Shown here in pieces: positions 8,048 to 17,420 of a stretch of DNA of 64,000 nt. Each line of letters opens with the position of its first letter. Within the stretch, counting starts at the first letter, position 1. The translations under genes were made by a program, and so were the position numbers. The notes below the pieces were generated by a model. The model worked only from the letters and a program-made list of their open reading frames with translations. It did no database searches and was not told the origin of the DNA. Origin of the DNA: Paenibacillus sp. 1_12 (lineage in GTDB: Bacteria; Bacillota; Bacilli; Paenibacillales; NBRC-103111); the NCBI RefSeq assembly GCF_900114475.1, contig NZ_FOTE01000003.1, forward strand, positions 248,001 to 312,000, given 5' to 3'.

Positions 8048-9442
8048 ATGATCCTAACCAAATATAATAACGTGCTCATCTTAGCCTTGTTATTTGTGTA
8101 CATGTTTACGATTAATCATTTCATACCGATGTTTGCGGATGATTTTAATTATTCTTTTATGTGGGATAAGTCCAAACGGGTTGAAGACTTTATCGATATT
8201 TATAGGTCACAGTGGATGCATTATTTTGAGTGGGGGGGAAGAACGGTATCACATACCATCGGACAAATTCTTTTAATGTCCAATAAGGCAATCATTTCGT
8301 TCTGCAACGCACTGATGTATGTCCTCTTCATTTGTTTATTATATTGGCATTCCCAAGGGAAAAGAGTAAGTTTACAATCCAATGCGTTTATTTTATTATT
8401 GTTATCCTTTATTTGTTGGATGTGTTTGCCCTCCTTTGGTGAGACGACCATCTGGTTGATAGGTTCTGTAAACTATTTGTGGACAAGTGTGATCATTCTT
8501 ATTTTTCTTCTCCCATTTAGAATTAGAATGCTTGTCGATCAAGGTATGAAGGATCATCTTTTGAGCCGCGTTAGCATGTTTCTTATTGGGGTAATCGCTG
8601 GCTGGACCAATGAGAACACGGCGCTATCCGTGATAGTTCTTACTTTTTTGTTTCTTATTTATTTTTACACAAAACGTTCTATTAGCGCTTGGATGTTAAC
8701 TGGTTTTGTAGGGACCCTGATTGGGTTCATATTATTAGTTTTGGCACCTGGAAATATGGTTAGGGCGGCCAAGCTCCAAAGTGTTGAAGATTATTCTTTT
8801 ATGCTGTATCACATTAAAATGCCCCTCATGACTACGATTAACATTGTATTATACCAAGCACCACTATGGATCATCATGTTGATTATGGCGATCGTTTTGT
8901 TAAACCATTTTATAAAAAACCGACTTACATACAAGGATATTAAAGAAAAATATGGAGTCGAAATATTGTTTTCATTAATAGTTGTTGCGTTAAGCCTATT
9001 TAATAATTTAGTTATGTTTGCTTCACCTTATTTTCCGCTAAGAGCCGGGTTTGGATCTACTGTTTTTCTGATTATCGGGGTCTTTAGTATATTTCGAATG
9101 GATATGATCAAAGCTTGGTTCAGCTATAAAACAACCTTTTCCAAAATAATCATAAGTATAGTAAGTATCGTTCTATTCATTTCGATGGGACTTGTGTATG
9201 AGAAGTATTCAAAACTAAATGAAGAGAATAACCTGCGGCTGGTTGTAGTAAATGAAAATAAAATAGCAGGACATGATGCAGTCGTAGTTGCTCCTTACAG
9301 CATACAAGCACAAGACACCTACCAAACTTATTTCGGTCATGTTTTTGTTAGTGATATTGGGGGAGACCCGTCCATTTGGCCTAATAATATTTATGCACAG
9401 TATCTGGGTTTAAAATCAATTAGAATTGATAAACCCTTCTAA
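8048..9442 (+). CDS. Polytopic membrane protein, DUF6056-like (putative third component of Gtr system)
   Basis: 464 residues with about ten hydrophobic segments. The first external loop contains MFADDFNYSF and a conserved HYFEWGGRTVSH stretch, which resemble DUF6056 proteins and the acidic/aromatic first loop of GT-C glycosyltransferases. GGGGAAGGG ribosome-binding site precedes ATG 8048. In classic Gtr loci the third gene (GtrC) is the variable, serotype-specific transferase that moves the sugar from the lipid carrier to the polymer outside the cell. Position after GtrB-GtrA suggests the same here. Function inferred; no biochemical data known to me for DUF6056. Confidence 0.7.
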   Translation: MILTKYNNVLILALLFVYMFTINHFIPMFADDFNYSFMWDKSKRVEDFIDIYRSQWMHYFEWGGRTVSHTIGQILLMSNKAIISFCNALMYVLFICLLYWHSQGKRVSLQSNAFILLLLSFICWMCLPSFGETTIWLIGSVNYLWTSVIILIFLLPFRIRMLVDQGMKDHLLSRVSMFLIGVIAGWTNENTALSVIVLTFLFLIYFYTKRSISAWMLTGFVGTLIGFILLVLAPGNMVRAAKLQSVEDYSFMLYHIKMPLMTTINIVLYQAPLWIIMLIMAIVLLNHFIKNRLTYKDIKEKYGVEILFSLIVVALSLFNNLVMFASPYFPLRAGFGSTVFLIIGVFSIFRMDMIKAWFSYKTTFSKIIISIVSIVLFISMGLVYEKYSKLNEENNLRLVVVNENKIAGHDAVVVAPYSIQAQDTYQTYFGHVFVSDIGGDPSIWPNNIYAQYLGLKSIRIDKPF

Positions 9443-9456
9443 GAAACATACAGCCC

Positions 9457-9588
9457 AAGCGGAGAAAGCGGACCCTTCTGGAGAAACGAAGTGTTCGCCT
9501 TTGCAGACGGATTCTTACCCCTATAGGGCTAAGAATCCAAAGAATCTGGCTGCAACAGCGATTGGAAGAAGGGTCTGCTTTCGCAGCG
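9457..9588 (+). repeat. Structured repeat family 1, copy A (132 bp)
   Basis: Between the DUF6056 and acyltransferase genes. Order: AAGCGGAG; outer stem GAAAGCGGACCCTTCT (9464-9479) pairing with AGAAGGGTCTGCTTTC (9567-9582, one G-U); conserved box CTGGAGAAACGAAGTGTTCG and CCTTTG; inner stem GGATTCTTA (9509-9517) with TAAGAATCC (9530-9538) capped by CCCTATAGGG; conserved box CAACAGCGATTGGAAGAA; end CGCAGCG (9582-9588). Copies B (27484-27617) and C (27787-27920) share the boxes but have different, still self-complementary stems. No coding capacity is convincing. Confidence 0.8.
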
Positions 9589-9650
9589 TCTCCCTGCTGT
9601 CCGAATGTTTGGTTCATCTTATATAGTCATGAATTCAAGGGGGTTATACA

Positions 9651-10787
9651 TTGGAAAATAACCATTCATATATGCCTACTCTTGACGTTCTTAGGGCTTT
9701 TTCGATTATTCCGGTCGTATTCCTCCATACTAGTTCTTCTGAATTTGCAACCAAATATGTAGGGTATTTAGGATCCTATGGCGTTTTATTATTTTTTTGC
9801 ATATCTGGATTTTTGCTTTCTTATTTAGCTTTTGAAGAAATAAAAAAGAATGGTTATTTTCATGTCAGAGCTTTTTATATGAGACGGCTTTTAAGGATAT
9901 GGCCTAATTACTTTTTGTACATAATCTTAATTAATGTGTTCTTATTGACCAATCCCGATGTAACGAATTGGTTTCTGGAGCTGTTTTTATCCGTGTTTTT
10001 CCTGGGAAATCTTCTGAACAGCATCCATCCTTTTGTGGAAGGCGTTCCTCATGGCAGTATATATTTTAATATTTTATGGTCATTGGCTGTAGAAGAACAA
10101 TTTTATTTATTTTTCCCTGTCATTCTAGCACTGTTTACCAAGAATAAATTCAGAACGATCATTATAGCATGTATCGGTATAGCCATAGTCATTACGGGAT
10201 TACGTTATTATTTAATCCAGTTAGGCTTACAGCTTAACTATTCCAAACCCTATTGGCCGGGTATCGCATTTCAAACGAATACATATTTCGATATTATTTT
10301 GTTTTCAGTCTTTCTGGGGTATGTGAAATCAACATTTAAGTATAAGCTTTCGCAAAAGTATACGAAGATGAGTTTATTTAGTTTAGTCATCATTTTTGTG
10401 CTCTTAAGCTTTTTCTTTTTTAGAAACTTAACGTATTTAGAGGCAAAATATAGTTTAGGTTTTATTGGTATGGGAATCATATTGGGGTTAATTACGTACC
10501 TGAGCTCATTTATGGATATAAACAAAAAGAAGATAGTGAGCAAGATATTCATTTCTATCGGTAAACAATCCTATGGCATCTACTTATTTCATATCCCTAT
10601 CAGTTTGATTTTAAGTGCAGTCACTTACAAAGTTAATATAGTTGTGCCTTTTTTTACTGTATGGGTTTTTATTATTTCTTACATGTTCTCTCTATTTCTA
10701 TATAAATACTATGAAGTGCATTTTAGAAAAATAAGAACGAAGCACCTTCCCGCATCGACTTACGCACTCACAAAAAAATCCCTCTGA
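9651..10787 (+). CDS. Acyltransferase 3 family protein (OafA/YrhL type)
   Basis: 378 residues; TTG start at 9651 after CAAGGGGG. About ten membrane segments; the N-terminal LDVLRAFSIIPVVFLHTSS with the essential His at residue 26 and the central LWSLAVEEQFYLFFP (Glu active-site region) identify the integral-membrane acyltransferase-3 family (PF01757). These O-acetylate exopolysaccharide or cell-wall sugars from cytosolic acyl-CoA. Separated from the upstream gene by repeat copy A, it may still be co-transcribed with unit 1. A second acylation activity for this cluster besides the LbH enzyme. Confidence 0.87.
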   Translation: MENNHSYMPTLDVLRAFSIIPVVFLHTSSSEFATKYVGYLGSYGVLLFFCISGFLLSYLAFEEIKKNGYFHVRAFYMRRLLRIWPNYFLYIILINVFLLTNPDVTNWFLELFLSVFFLGNLLNSIHPFVEGVPHGSIYFNILWSLAVEEQFYLFFPVILALFTKNKFRTIIIACIGIAIVITGLRYYLIQLGLQLNYSKPYWPGIAFQTNTYFDIILFSVFLGYVKSTFKYKLSQKYTKMSLFSLVIIFVLLSFFFFRNLTYLEAKYSLGFIGMGIILGLITYLSSFMDINKKKIVSKIFISIGKQSYGIYLFHIPISLILSAVTYKVNIVVPFFTVWVFIISYMFSLFLYKYYEVHFRKIRTKHLPASTYALTKKSL

Positions 10788-10819
10788 CCGATGGCCTTGG
10801 GATTTCGTTGTATGGGTAT

Positions 10820-13249
10820 TCATAAGGTGGTATTATCGATCATCCTAGTACTCGAGTTAGTATCCGTAGATACATTATTGAATACGCATTTGGCTATCGT
10901 CATTGCCTTGTCTTTCGTCAACCAGTGCAAGGCAATTTGAACGTTGTTAAAGTAACAATTAGTTACTATAGAAGCAGCAGCATTATCTGTTTTTCTAACA
11001 GTGGAGTTCATAAATGTGCTGTTGCTCGATGTGACATTCCCTTCGAAGTTGACAGCGACATTTTGAAATAAACAATTATTCGCAACGATAGTTCTCAATA
11101 ATCCGTTCGTGTAAGTACCAAACGTGATATCTCCACCGATTCTCCCAGTTTTAGCTCTTAGAAACTTGCCGTTACTTAAATTACAACCTTCAAAGTTAGC
11201 TGCTCCTTCTATTAAAGTAACGCCATCAATCGTATTCGGACGTCCGGCATAGTTTTCTGGAGTACTAATATCTATGTCGTAGTTCTTGACTGTAATGTTA
11301 GTAACAACTCCCCCAGTGATAATCAGGTTGAAGTTTTTTGCTAAGGCGTTATCCGTTCTCCAATCTCTTTCGACGACGATATTGGATATATAACATCTGC
11401 CATAATTGAATCGACTAATATTAAAACCGCTTACGCCCGCATCAGTGATAGCTATAGGCTTTCCATTCAAGCTGTCAGATACCTGAAAGCTGTTTGGTGT
11501 AATGCCGACCGTATAATAAAGCTTATCTACACTTATACCTGAAGGGACCTTGCCGATCCATTGTTCAAAAGATATTCTTGCGCCGTTCCCCATTCCGTGA
11601 GGTGCAGCATAGGAAAATGTTCCGCTTGCAACATCTACCTTAGGGATGCCGAAATATCCGTATAAGCTCGCGCCGTAAAATTGACCGTTTTTAATCTGAC
11701 AATTGGTAATAACCGCCCCAGTTAGATCAGCTACTTTGATGTTGCCATTATTGCAAACAGCTCCATTGACAAAATTATCACCTGAAACGACAAGCTCACA
11801 GCCTATAAAGGTATTGTTCAAATATTTTACGTACCAGTTATTGGAATACGAACTAATACCTCCAACATTAGTGCCTTCAAATGTATTATTTGCTAAGACT
11901 ACATTGATACCGTCAACGTTGACAAAGTGCCCTCTGCTGTTCGTATAAATATAATTATCTTTAATGTAGATTCTTGTATTGAGCTCTAAACCCGTTTGAT
12001 TTAATTCAGGTCGCCATGTCGGTATATTCGTTTCGGACCAAATGGACTCGATATCGATCCCAAACATAGGGGCCGTTCCATCTTCCGTTATACCATCATC
12101 TGCTTTGCCAATATGATGTATTTTATTATTACAAATGCCGATATCATTGGAGCCGCCAAGAGAAATACCTTGTCTTCTGCAATGATGGAGATCACAACTA
12201 TGAATATAAATATGGGAACCCATTTCTGATTGTTGATAATCAGCCGCGTTCAGCTTATATATGAGCCAGCCTGTACTAATGGCATCACCGGTGCAATTAC
12301 TTATATCGATATGTTCAATTTCGACATTATTGGAGCCTTTAATTTCTATGCCTTGACCCCATTCATGCGTATAATTCTGGCTGTCCACTTTGGCGCTAAT
12401 TTGAGCAATCTGTGCATCTGTTTGTGGGGAAGCTGTAATATCAATAACAAATATCATTTTATTGGCACCATCTATTTCAGCAAACCAACCGCGGCCCGTA
12501 GGAGCTGCTGGAGCAAATAGTCCATTGGTTCTGGAACCGACAAGTGTGCTTTTGGATATCGTATCCTTATATTGATAAAAACTATACCCCGTTGTTGTTA
12601 TACCACTGATACTCCATAGTCTAAAAGCTTTTAACAAGCCTGGATTATCATACCTGTCTACGATCTCACTGCGAATAAAATTAGGATTATTGTTTAAGGA
12701 ACCGTCAGCATCCACGCCGCCTCTAACAAACTTTACACCTAGCTGGTAAATATGAGTCTTCTTGTCGCCGATTATTTGTCCACCGCTAATCTTTGCATTG
12801 GTAACGCCTGTTACATCAAATACTCTATACCAAGGCGATGAATTCGTTTCTAATTGCAAAATACATCCGTCTGCCATTTGAAAGTGCATATTGCTATACA
12901 TAATAATACATGAGAATGATGAGTTGTTAATCTTTAGCTTATAGGTACCCATTGGCAGCAGAATATGGTTATATCCTTGGGAATTTGCCCAGAGCAGGGC
13001 ATCATTTATCCCTTTTGTAGTGCCAGCGGAGTCTGTCCCATCATTTTTGATATTCCATCTTTTTAATTCTATTACATAGTCCATTGCTGTAGATGTTCCA
13101 TTCGGTACGGGTGGAACTACTGGTGGAGCATCGGGTGTTTTAGGTATCCATTTTGATTTTGTGCTGTCAAAAGTTAATATATCATTATTTGATGGAAGCT
13201 TGCTTATCAGATCGATATCATCAAGGTCCCCAAGATTAGCCTTTATCAT
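10820..13249 (-). CDS. Large right-handed beta-helix protein (pectate-lyase-like / EPS depolymerase-like)
   Basis: 809 residues from ATG at 13249 (GGGGTG 9 bp upstream; the GTG at 13261 overlaps that site). The N-terminal ~45 residues (NLGDLDDIDLISKLPSNNDI then LTFDSTKSKWIP) look like short phage tail-fibre repeats, followed by a Pro-rich linker. From ~60 on comes a pectate-lyase-superfamily helix: KRWNIKNDGTDSAGTTKGIN, HILLPMGTYKL, then many N/S/T-rich coils. No signal peptide is visible. It lies on the opposite strand between the two exopolysaccharide units. Likely roles: cleavage, binding or editing of the polysaccharide, or a domesticated tail-spike. Catalytic residues cannot be assigned. 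Confidence 0.75.
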   Translation of the reverse strand: MIKANLGDLDDIDLISKLPSNNDILTFDSTKSKWIPKTPDAPPVVPPVPNGTSTAMDYVIELKRWNIKNDGTDSAGTTKGINDALLWANSQGYNHILLPMGTYKLKINNSSFSCIIMYSNMHFQMADGCILQLETNSSPWYRVFDVTGVTNAKISGGQIIGDKKTHIYQLGVKFVRGGVDADGSLNNNPNFIRSEIVDRYDNPGLLKAFRLWSISGITTTGYSFYQYKDTISKSTLVGSRTNGLFAPAAPTGRGWFAEIDGANKMIFVIDITASPQTDAQIAQISAKVDSQNYTHEWGQGIEIKGSNNVEIEHIDISNCTGDAISTGWLIYKLNAADYQQSEMGSHIYIHSCDLHHCRRQGISLGGSNDIGICNNKIHHIGKADDGITEDGTAPMFGIDIESIWSETNIPTWRPELNQTGLELNTRIYIKDNYIYTNSRGHFVNVDGINVVLANNTFEGTNVGGISSYSNNWYVKYLNNTFIGCELVVSGDNFVNGAVCNNGNIKVADLTGAVITNCQIKNGQFYGASLYGYFGIPKVDVASGTFSYAAPHGMGNGARISFEQWIGKVPSGISVDKLYYTVGITPNSFQVSDSLNGKPIAITDAGVSGFNISRFNYGRCYISNIVVERDWRTDNALAKNFNLIITGGVVTNITVKNYDIDISTPENYAGRPNTIDGVTLIEGAANFEGCNLSNGKFLRAKTGRIGGDITFGTYTNGLLRTIVANNCLFQNVAVNFEGNVTSSNSTFMNSTVRKTDNAAASIVTNCYFNNVQIALHWLTKDKAMTIAKCVFNNVSTDTNSSTRMIDNTTL

Positions 13250-13261
13250 TGTCTGTCTCAC

Positions 13262-13417
13262 CCCTTTAATGGTTGTAAAGTATACTATGCGTTGAGCAAA
13301 GAGGTTGTTTCAACAATAGCCCGTGTAAGAGTAAGAAGGGGTGATTGTCTTGAGAAAAGGGGCATTACGACGATCTTTGGAAGGTGAAGGAAAAAAAGAA
13401 GTTAACAAAATACAGTA
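13262..13417. other. Intergenic region between divergent beta-helix and EPS unit 2
   Basis: No convincing gene. A 23-codon frame with TTG start at 13350 and AAGGGGTG upstream exists (Arg/Lys/Glu-rich) and ends at the -35 box of the unit-2 promoter, but it is too short to judge. The beta-helix gene promoter should lie here on the minus strand; I see no clear -35/-10 pair. Confidence 0.4.
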
Positions 13418-13446
13418 TTGACATGTTCTTTATAAAGAACTACAAT
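13418..13446 (+). promoter_or_regulatory. Sigma-A promoter with perfect 16-bp SinR-type palindrome in spacer (EPS unit 2)
   Basis: -35 TTGACA (13418-13423), 17-bp spacer, -10 TACAAT (13441-13446). The spacer is T plus the perfect palindrome GTTCTTTATAAAGAAC (13425-13440); both arms read GTTCTTT, a match to the SinR consensus GTTCTYT. Box positions, spacer length and operator placement are identical to 2384-2412. Expected to drive the dehydratase, galU, GT2, EpsG and beta-propeller genes under SinR/SinI control. Confidence 0.87.
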
Positions 13447-13560
13447 TGTGATACGAAATGTAACTAATACTATCTTTTCTTTATTATATAGGATGAACTA
13501 AACATCATGACAGCAAAGAGGCGCTGCGTGTTTCTTAAATAAATATTTTTTTGCAGTACA

Positions 13561-13576
13561 GTTCTCTATAGAGAAT
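13561..13576 (+). promoter_or_regulatory. Second SinR-type operator before the dehydratase gene
   Basis: GTTCTCTATAGAGAAT: the left arm GTTCTCT matches the consensus, and the right arm deviates from a perfect palindrome at one base (GAGAAT for GAGAAC). It is 136 bp downstream of the promoter operator and abuts the translation start, so bound repressor could form a loop with the first site or act as a roadblock. Confidence 0.65.
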
Positions 13577-13582
13577 TCGAGG

Positions 13583-15448
13583 ATGAGGAAGAACTATATT
13601 GAGAGGGTGAAATTGTTGTCATATAGTCAAAGGTTATCATTACTAATCATGTCCGACTCCTTTATCGTGTTGACTTCCATTTTTTTTGGCCGCTTTTTGG
13701 TAAGCGCCGATATCCATGTCATTACTTTGCCTGTAGTAGTCAGCTCAATCACCTTGCTGCTCTGTCATCACCTGTTTTCGATGATTTATAAGCTTTATAA
13801 AAAAGCCTGGGAATATGCGAGTGTGGGGGAATTACTGTTTATTTTAAAAGCCATCACGTTTTCTATTTTCACTGCTGCGATTATTCAACTGGTTATTTTT
13901 CAAAGCATCTCCTTTCGGCTGCTCGTTGTGACATGGATGCTGCATATTCTGCTGATCGGCGGCTCGCGTTTATGCTGGAGAATTGTGCGAGATACCTACA
14001 TAAAAAAGGATGAGAATAAAAAACGGACTCTGATCGTAGGAGCTGGATCGGCAGGAATGATGGTGGTCAGGCAGCTGAGTAAAAACAACGACGCAGAGCT
14101 GCTGCCAGTGGCCTTTATTGACGATAATATAAACATTCAAAACCTGGATATTATGGGTCTTCCCGTCATTGGCGGTGTGGATCGGATCGAGAAGGCAGTC
14201 CATGATTTAAACATTGATAACATTGTGATCGCCATTCCCTCACTCGGGAAAAAAGAATTAAATACCATATTTGAGGAATGTGCAAAAACAAATGTAAAGA
14301 CACTTATCCTGCCCATGCTGGAAGATCTCGTTACCGGCAAGCTTTCAGTTAATCAATTCCGCGACGTGCAGGTAGAGGATTTGCTGGGTCGGGAACAGAT
14401 CGAACTGGATATTGATAGCATTTCCGGATATATCAAGCATAAAGTTGTATTAGTAACCGGCGCTGGCGGTTCGATCGGTTCCGAAATTTGCCGCCAGGTC
14501 ATGAAGTTCGATCCGCACAAAATCATTTTGCTGGGACATGGCGAGAACAGTATTTATTGCATTGAAATGGAATTGAAAGATAGTTACGGAAGCTCACCCA
14601 TTGAAATTATTACAGAAATTGCAGATGTTCAGGATATAACCAAAATGATGGCGATTATGAACAAATATCGGCCTGATGTCGTCTACCATGCCGCCGCACA
14701 TAAGCATGTGCCATTGATGGAGAAAAACCCGGAAGAAGCAATTAAGAACAATCTGATCGGTACGATGAACGTCGCTAAAGCGGCAAGCAAATATGGTGTG
14801 AATATATTTGTGATGATTTCGACCGATAAAGCTGTCAATCCCACGAGCGTTATGGGCGCTACCAAAAGACTGGCTGAAATGTTCATCCAGAGCATGGATA
14901 AAACGAGTGGCACGAAGTTCGTTGCAGTTCGCTTCGGCAATGTATTGGGCAGCCGAGGCAGTGTTATTCCACGCTTTAAACAGCAAATTGAAAAAGGTGG
15001 ACCGGTGTCCGTTACCCATCCCGACATGGTCCGTTACTTTATGACTATTCCTGAAGCCTCAAGGTTAGTCATACAAGCCGGAGCGTTGGCTAAAGGAGGA
15101 GAAATCTTCGTCCTGGACATGGGAGATCCCGTGAAAATTGTCGATTTGGCCAAAAATTTAATCAAGCTCTCAGGAAATTCAATCGAAGAGATTGGCATTG
15201 AATTTACTGGAATGAGGCCCGGCGAAAAGCTTTTTGAAGAATTGCTTAAAGCCAATGAGGTCGATGAAAAGCAAGTTTATCCAAAGATTTATGTCGGTAA
15301 AACGGCGGATCTTTATACAGAGGAAATCATCAAAATGATCTCGAATTACGCATCGCTGGATAAAGCTATCTTGAGGGAGCAGCTGTTGAATTTAGCTAAC
15401 AGCAGCAAGGTGATTCCAATTCCTAAGAAATTAATTTCAATCGGTTAA
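13583..15448 (+). CDS. Membrane-anchored nucleotide-sugar 4,6-dehydratase (CapD/EpsC/PglF type)
   Basis: 621 residues as drawn. Four N-terminal hydrophobic helices (~20-130), a CoA-binding/Rossmann domain with [12 protein letters not shown] at ~149, then an extended SDR domain with [16 protein letters not shown] at ~289 and the catalytic [17 protein letters not shown] at ~412. This is the long form that converts UDP-GlcNAc to UDP-2-acetamido-2,6-dideoxy-4-keto-hexose, the first step to deoxyamino sugars; B. subtilis EpsC is a family member. ATG 13583 has only a very close AGG; TTG 13613 with GAGAGGG upstream would give a protein 10 residues shorter and is possible. First gene of unit 2. Confidence 0.9.
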   Translation: MRKNYIERVKLLSYSQRLSLLIMSDSFIVLTSIFFGRFLVSADIHVITLPVVVSSITLLLCHHLFSMIYKLYKKAWEYASVGELLFILKAITFSIFTAAIIQLVIFQSISFRLLVVTWMLHILLIGGSRLCWRIVRDTYIKKDENKKRTLIVGAGSAGMMVVRQLSKNNDAELLPVAFIDDNINIQNLDIMGLPVIGGVDRIEKAVHDLNIDNIVIAIPSLGKKELNTIFEECAKTNVKTLILPMLEDLVTGKLSVNQFRDVQVEDLLGREQIELDIDSISGYIKHKVVLVTGAGGSIGSEICRQVMKFDPHKIILLGHGENSIYCIEMELKDSYGSSPIEIITEIADVQDITKMMAIMNKYRPDVVYHAAAHKHVPLMEKNPEEAIKNNLIGTMNVAKAASKYGVNIFVMISTDKAVNPTSVMGATKRLAEMFIQSMDKTSGTKFVAVRFGNVLGSRGSVIPRFKQQIEKGGPVSVTHPDMVRYFMTIPEASRLVIQAGALAKGGEIFVLDMGDPVKIVDLAKNLIKLSGNSIEEIGIEFTGMRPGEKLFEELLKANEVDEKQVYPKIYVGKTADLYTEEIIKMISNYASLDKAILREQLLNLANSSKVIPIPKKLISIG

Positions 15449-15462
15449 AAGGAGCATGCAAC

Positions 15463-16359
15463 ATGAAAGTAAGAAAAGCGATTATACCAGCAGCAGGAAT
15501 GGGGACCCGATTTCTGCCGGCAACCAAAGCCATGCCCAAAGAAATGCTGCCTATTGTAGATAAGCCGACCATTCAATACATCGTAGAAGAAGCCATAGAG
15601 TCGGGTATTGAAGATATTATCATTGTTACAGGAAAAGGAAAACGAGCGATTGAGGACCATTTCGACAGCTCCTTCGAGCTGGAGCACAATTTAATGGAAA
15701 GACAAAAATTCGATTTATTAAATGAAGTTCAAAAGTCCTCCAATTTGGTAGATATCCATTATATTCGTCAAAAGGAACCCAAGGGTCTGGGACATGCCAT
15801 CTGGTGCGCACGCAAATTCATTGGGGATGAGCCCTTCGCAGTGTTGTTAGGTGATGATATTGTGCGGGCGCAAAAACCTTGCCTTAAGCAGATGATCGAG
15901 CAATTCGAACGTCATGCGGCATCCATTATCGGTGTGCAGCATGTATCGGATGAGGAAGTATCCAGGTATGGCATTGTTGATGGATTCAAAATAGAGGATC
16001 GATTATTTAATGTGAATCATCTGGTGGAGAAGCCAAAGCGGGAGGAAGCGCCATCCAATCTGGCAATTTTGGGACGTTATATTCTTACTCCTCGGATATT
16101 TGAAATCTTAAGTTATCAAGAACCTGGAGCTGGCGGAGAAATTCAGCTTACTGACGCTTTAGCGGAATTGAATCGTTTTGAATTGGTGTATGCTTACGAA
16201 TTTACGGGTACACGGTATGATGTGGGCGACAAAATGGGTTTTATCCAAACCACCATCGAGTATGCCTTGCAGCGGGACGATTTAAGATACGGTTTATTAA
16301 ACTATTTAACCAAACTATTGGAAAAGGAACTAATCATAGATAAGTTCAATACTAAATAA
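15463..16359 (+). CDS. galU: UTP-glucose-1-phosphate uridylyltransferase
   Basis: 298 residues, AAAAGGAGC ribosome-binding site. [20 protein letters not shown] at the N-terminus (~6-25) is the nucleotide-binding signature; [36 protein letters not shown] and VEKP follow as in GalU/GtaB. It makes UDP-glucose from UTP and glucose-1-phosphate in the cytosol, supplying the glycosyltransferases of this cluster. Begins 14 bp after the dehydratase gene. The genome may hold another copy for housekeeping use. Confidence 0.95.
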   Translation: MKVRKAIIPAAGMGTRFLPATKAMPKEMLPIVDKPTIQYIVEEAIESGIEDIIIVTGKGKRAIEDHFDSSFELEHNLMERQKFDLLNEVQKSSNLVDIHYIRQKEPKGLGHAIWCARKFIGDEPFAVLLGDDIVRAQKPCLKQMIEQFERHAASIIGVQHVSDEEVSRYGIVDGFKIEDRLFNVNHLVEKPKREEAPSNLAILGRYILTPRIFEILSYQEPGAGGEIQLTDALAELNRFELVYAYEFTGTRYDVGDKMGFIQTTIEYALQRDDLRYGLLNYLTKLLEKELIIDKFNTK

Positions 16360-16366
16360 TATTCGT

Positions 16367-16428
16367 ATAAAACGTCCTTCCAGCAATTTGAAACGGCTTA
16401 TTGTCCTGTTGTTTGGAAAACGTTTTAT
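16367..16428. other. Inverted repeat between galU and GT2 gene
   Basis: ATAAAACGT (16367-16375) and ACGTTTTAT (16420-16428) are perfect 9-bp complements separated by 44 bp. There is no U-run directly after the second arm, so it is a weak terminator at best; it could be an RNA processing or attenuation structure within unit 2. Confidence 0.4.
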
Positions 16429-16492
16429 TTATGTGCAAAATTCAGATTCCCGTTAAATAAGAACGGAAATGGAAAGGATTGGAGGATCCGGG

Positions 16493-17395
16493 ATGGTGCC
16501 GACTTTGACTGTTTTTACGCCAACATATAATCGTGCATACACACTTCATTTATGTTACGAAAGCCTAAAAAGACAAAGTTGTAAAGATTTTAGCTGGTTA
16601 ATCATTGATGACGGATCTACTGATCAAACAAAGGAATTAGTAGAAGAATGGATTTCTGAAGGCTCCTTTCCAATACGCTATCATTACCAGGAAAATCAAG
16701 GTATGCATGGTGCACATAATGCTGCCTATGAATTAATCGATTCGGAGCTGAATATGTGTATTGACTCGGATGATTATATGGCAGATGAAGCTATTAAGCG
16801 GATTCTTTCCTTCTGGAAAATCCATGGAAGCGACCAATATGCCGGAATCGTGGGATTGGATGCCACTCCAAATGGAGACATTATCGGGACTAAGCTGCCG
16901 GATTATTTGAAATCGTCCACCCTTACTCCGTTATTTGCCAAACATAAAGTTAAAGGAGATAAAAAGCTTGTTTATCGTTCAGAGCTGACACGTAAAATTC
17001 CACCATATCCCTTATTTCCCGGGGAAAAGTACTGCCCTCTGAGCTATAAGTATGTTCTTATTGACCAGGAGTGCCCACTGCTGATTATGAATGAAATTCT
17101 TTGCCACGTTGAGTATTTAGCAGATGGCTCCAGCTTGAATATCATTAAGCAGTATAAGAGCAACCCCCAAGGTTTTTTATTCTTTAGGAAGGTTGCTATG
17201 AAATATGCCCCTACATTTAAGGATAAATTACGTGAATCCATGCACTATGTATCAAGTAATTTGATGATTAATAACTACAAATTTCTATTTGAATCGCCTT
17301 GTAAATGGACTACGTTTATCGCCACACCTCTTGGAATCCTGTTTTATCTTTATATTCAGAATACAAGCAAGGTGACTTTTTTGAAAACTCAATAA
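16493..17395 (+). CDS. GT2-family glycosyltransferase
   Basis: 300 residues from ATG 16493, chosen because GGAGGAT lies 6 bp upstream; an in-frame ATG at 16469 has no such site. LTVFTPTYNRAYTLHLCYESL opens the GT-A fold, WLIIDDGSTDQT holds the nucleotide site and CIDSDDYM the DxD-like metal motif (~85-92). The C-terminus has one hydrophobic stretch. Inverting glycosyltransferase expected to add one sugar to the lipid-linked exopolysaccharide unit. Confidence 0.88.
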   Translation: MVPTLTVFTPTYNRAYTLHLCYESLKRQSCKDFSWLIIDDGSTDQTKELVEEWISEGSFPIRYHYQENQGMHGAHNAAYELIDSELNMCIDSDDYMADEAIKRILSFWKIHGSDQYAGIVGLDATPNGDIIGTKLPDYLKSSTLTPLFAKHKVKGDKKLVYRSELTRKIPPYPLFPGEKYCPLSYKYVLIDQECPLLIMNEILCHVEYLADGSSLNIIKQYKSNPQGFLFFRKVAMKYAPTFKDKLRESMHYVSSNLMINNYKFLFESPCKWTTFIATPLGILFYLYIQNTSKVTFLKTQ

Positions 17396-17420
17396 GTTTT
17401 TTTGTGGAAGGAATACCAAC

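Noticed and set aside
9420-9762. Small frames on both strands over repeat copy A
   Set aside because: Produced by the palindromic element; no start signals.
13350-13421. 23-codon frame with TTG start upstream of EPS unit 2
   Set aside because: It has AAGGGGTG upstream, but it is too short to evaluate and ends in the -35 box; recorded only.
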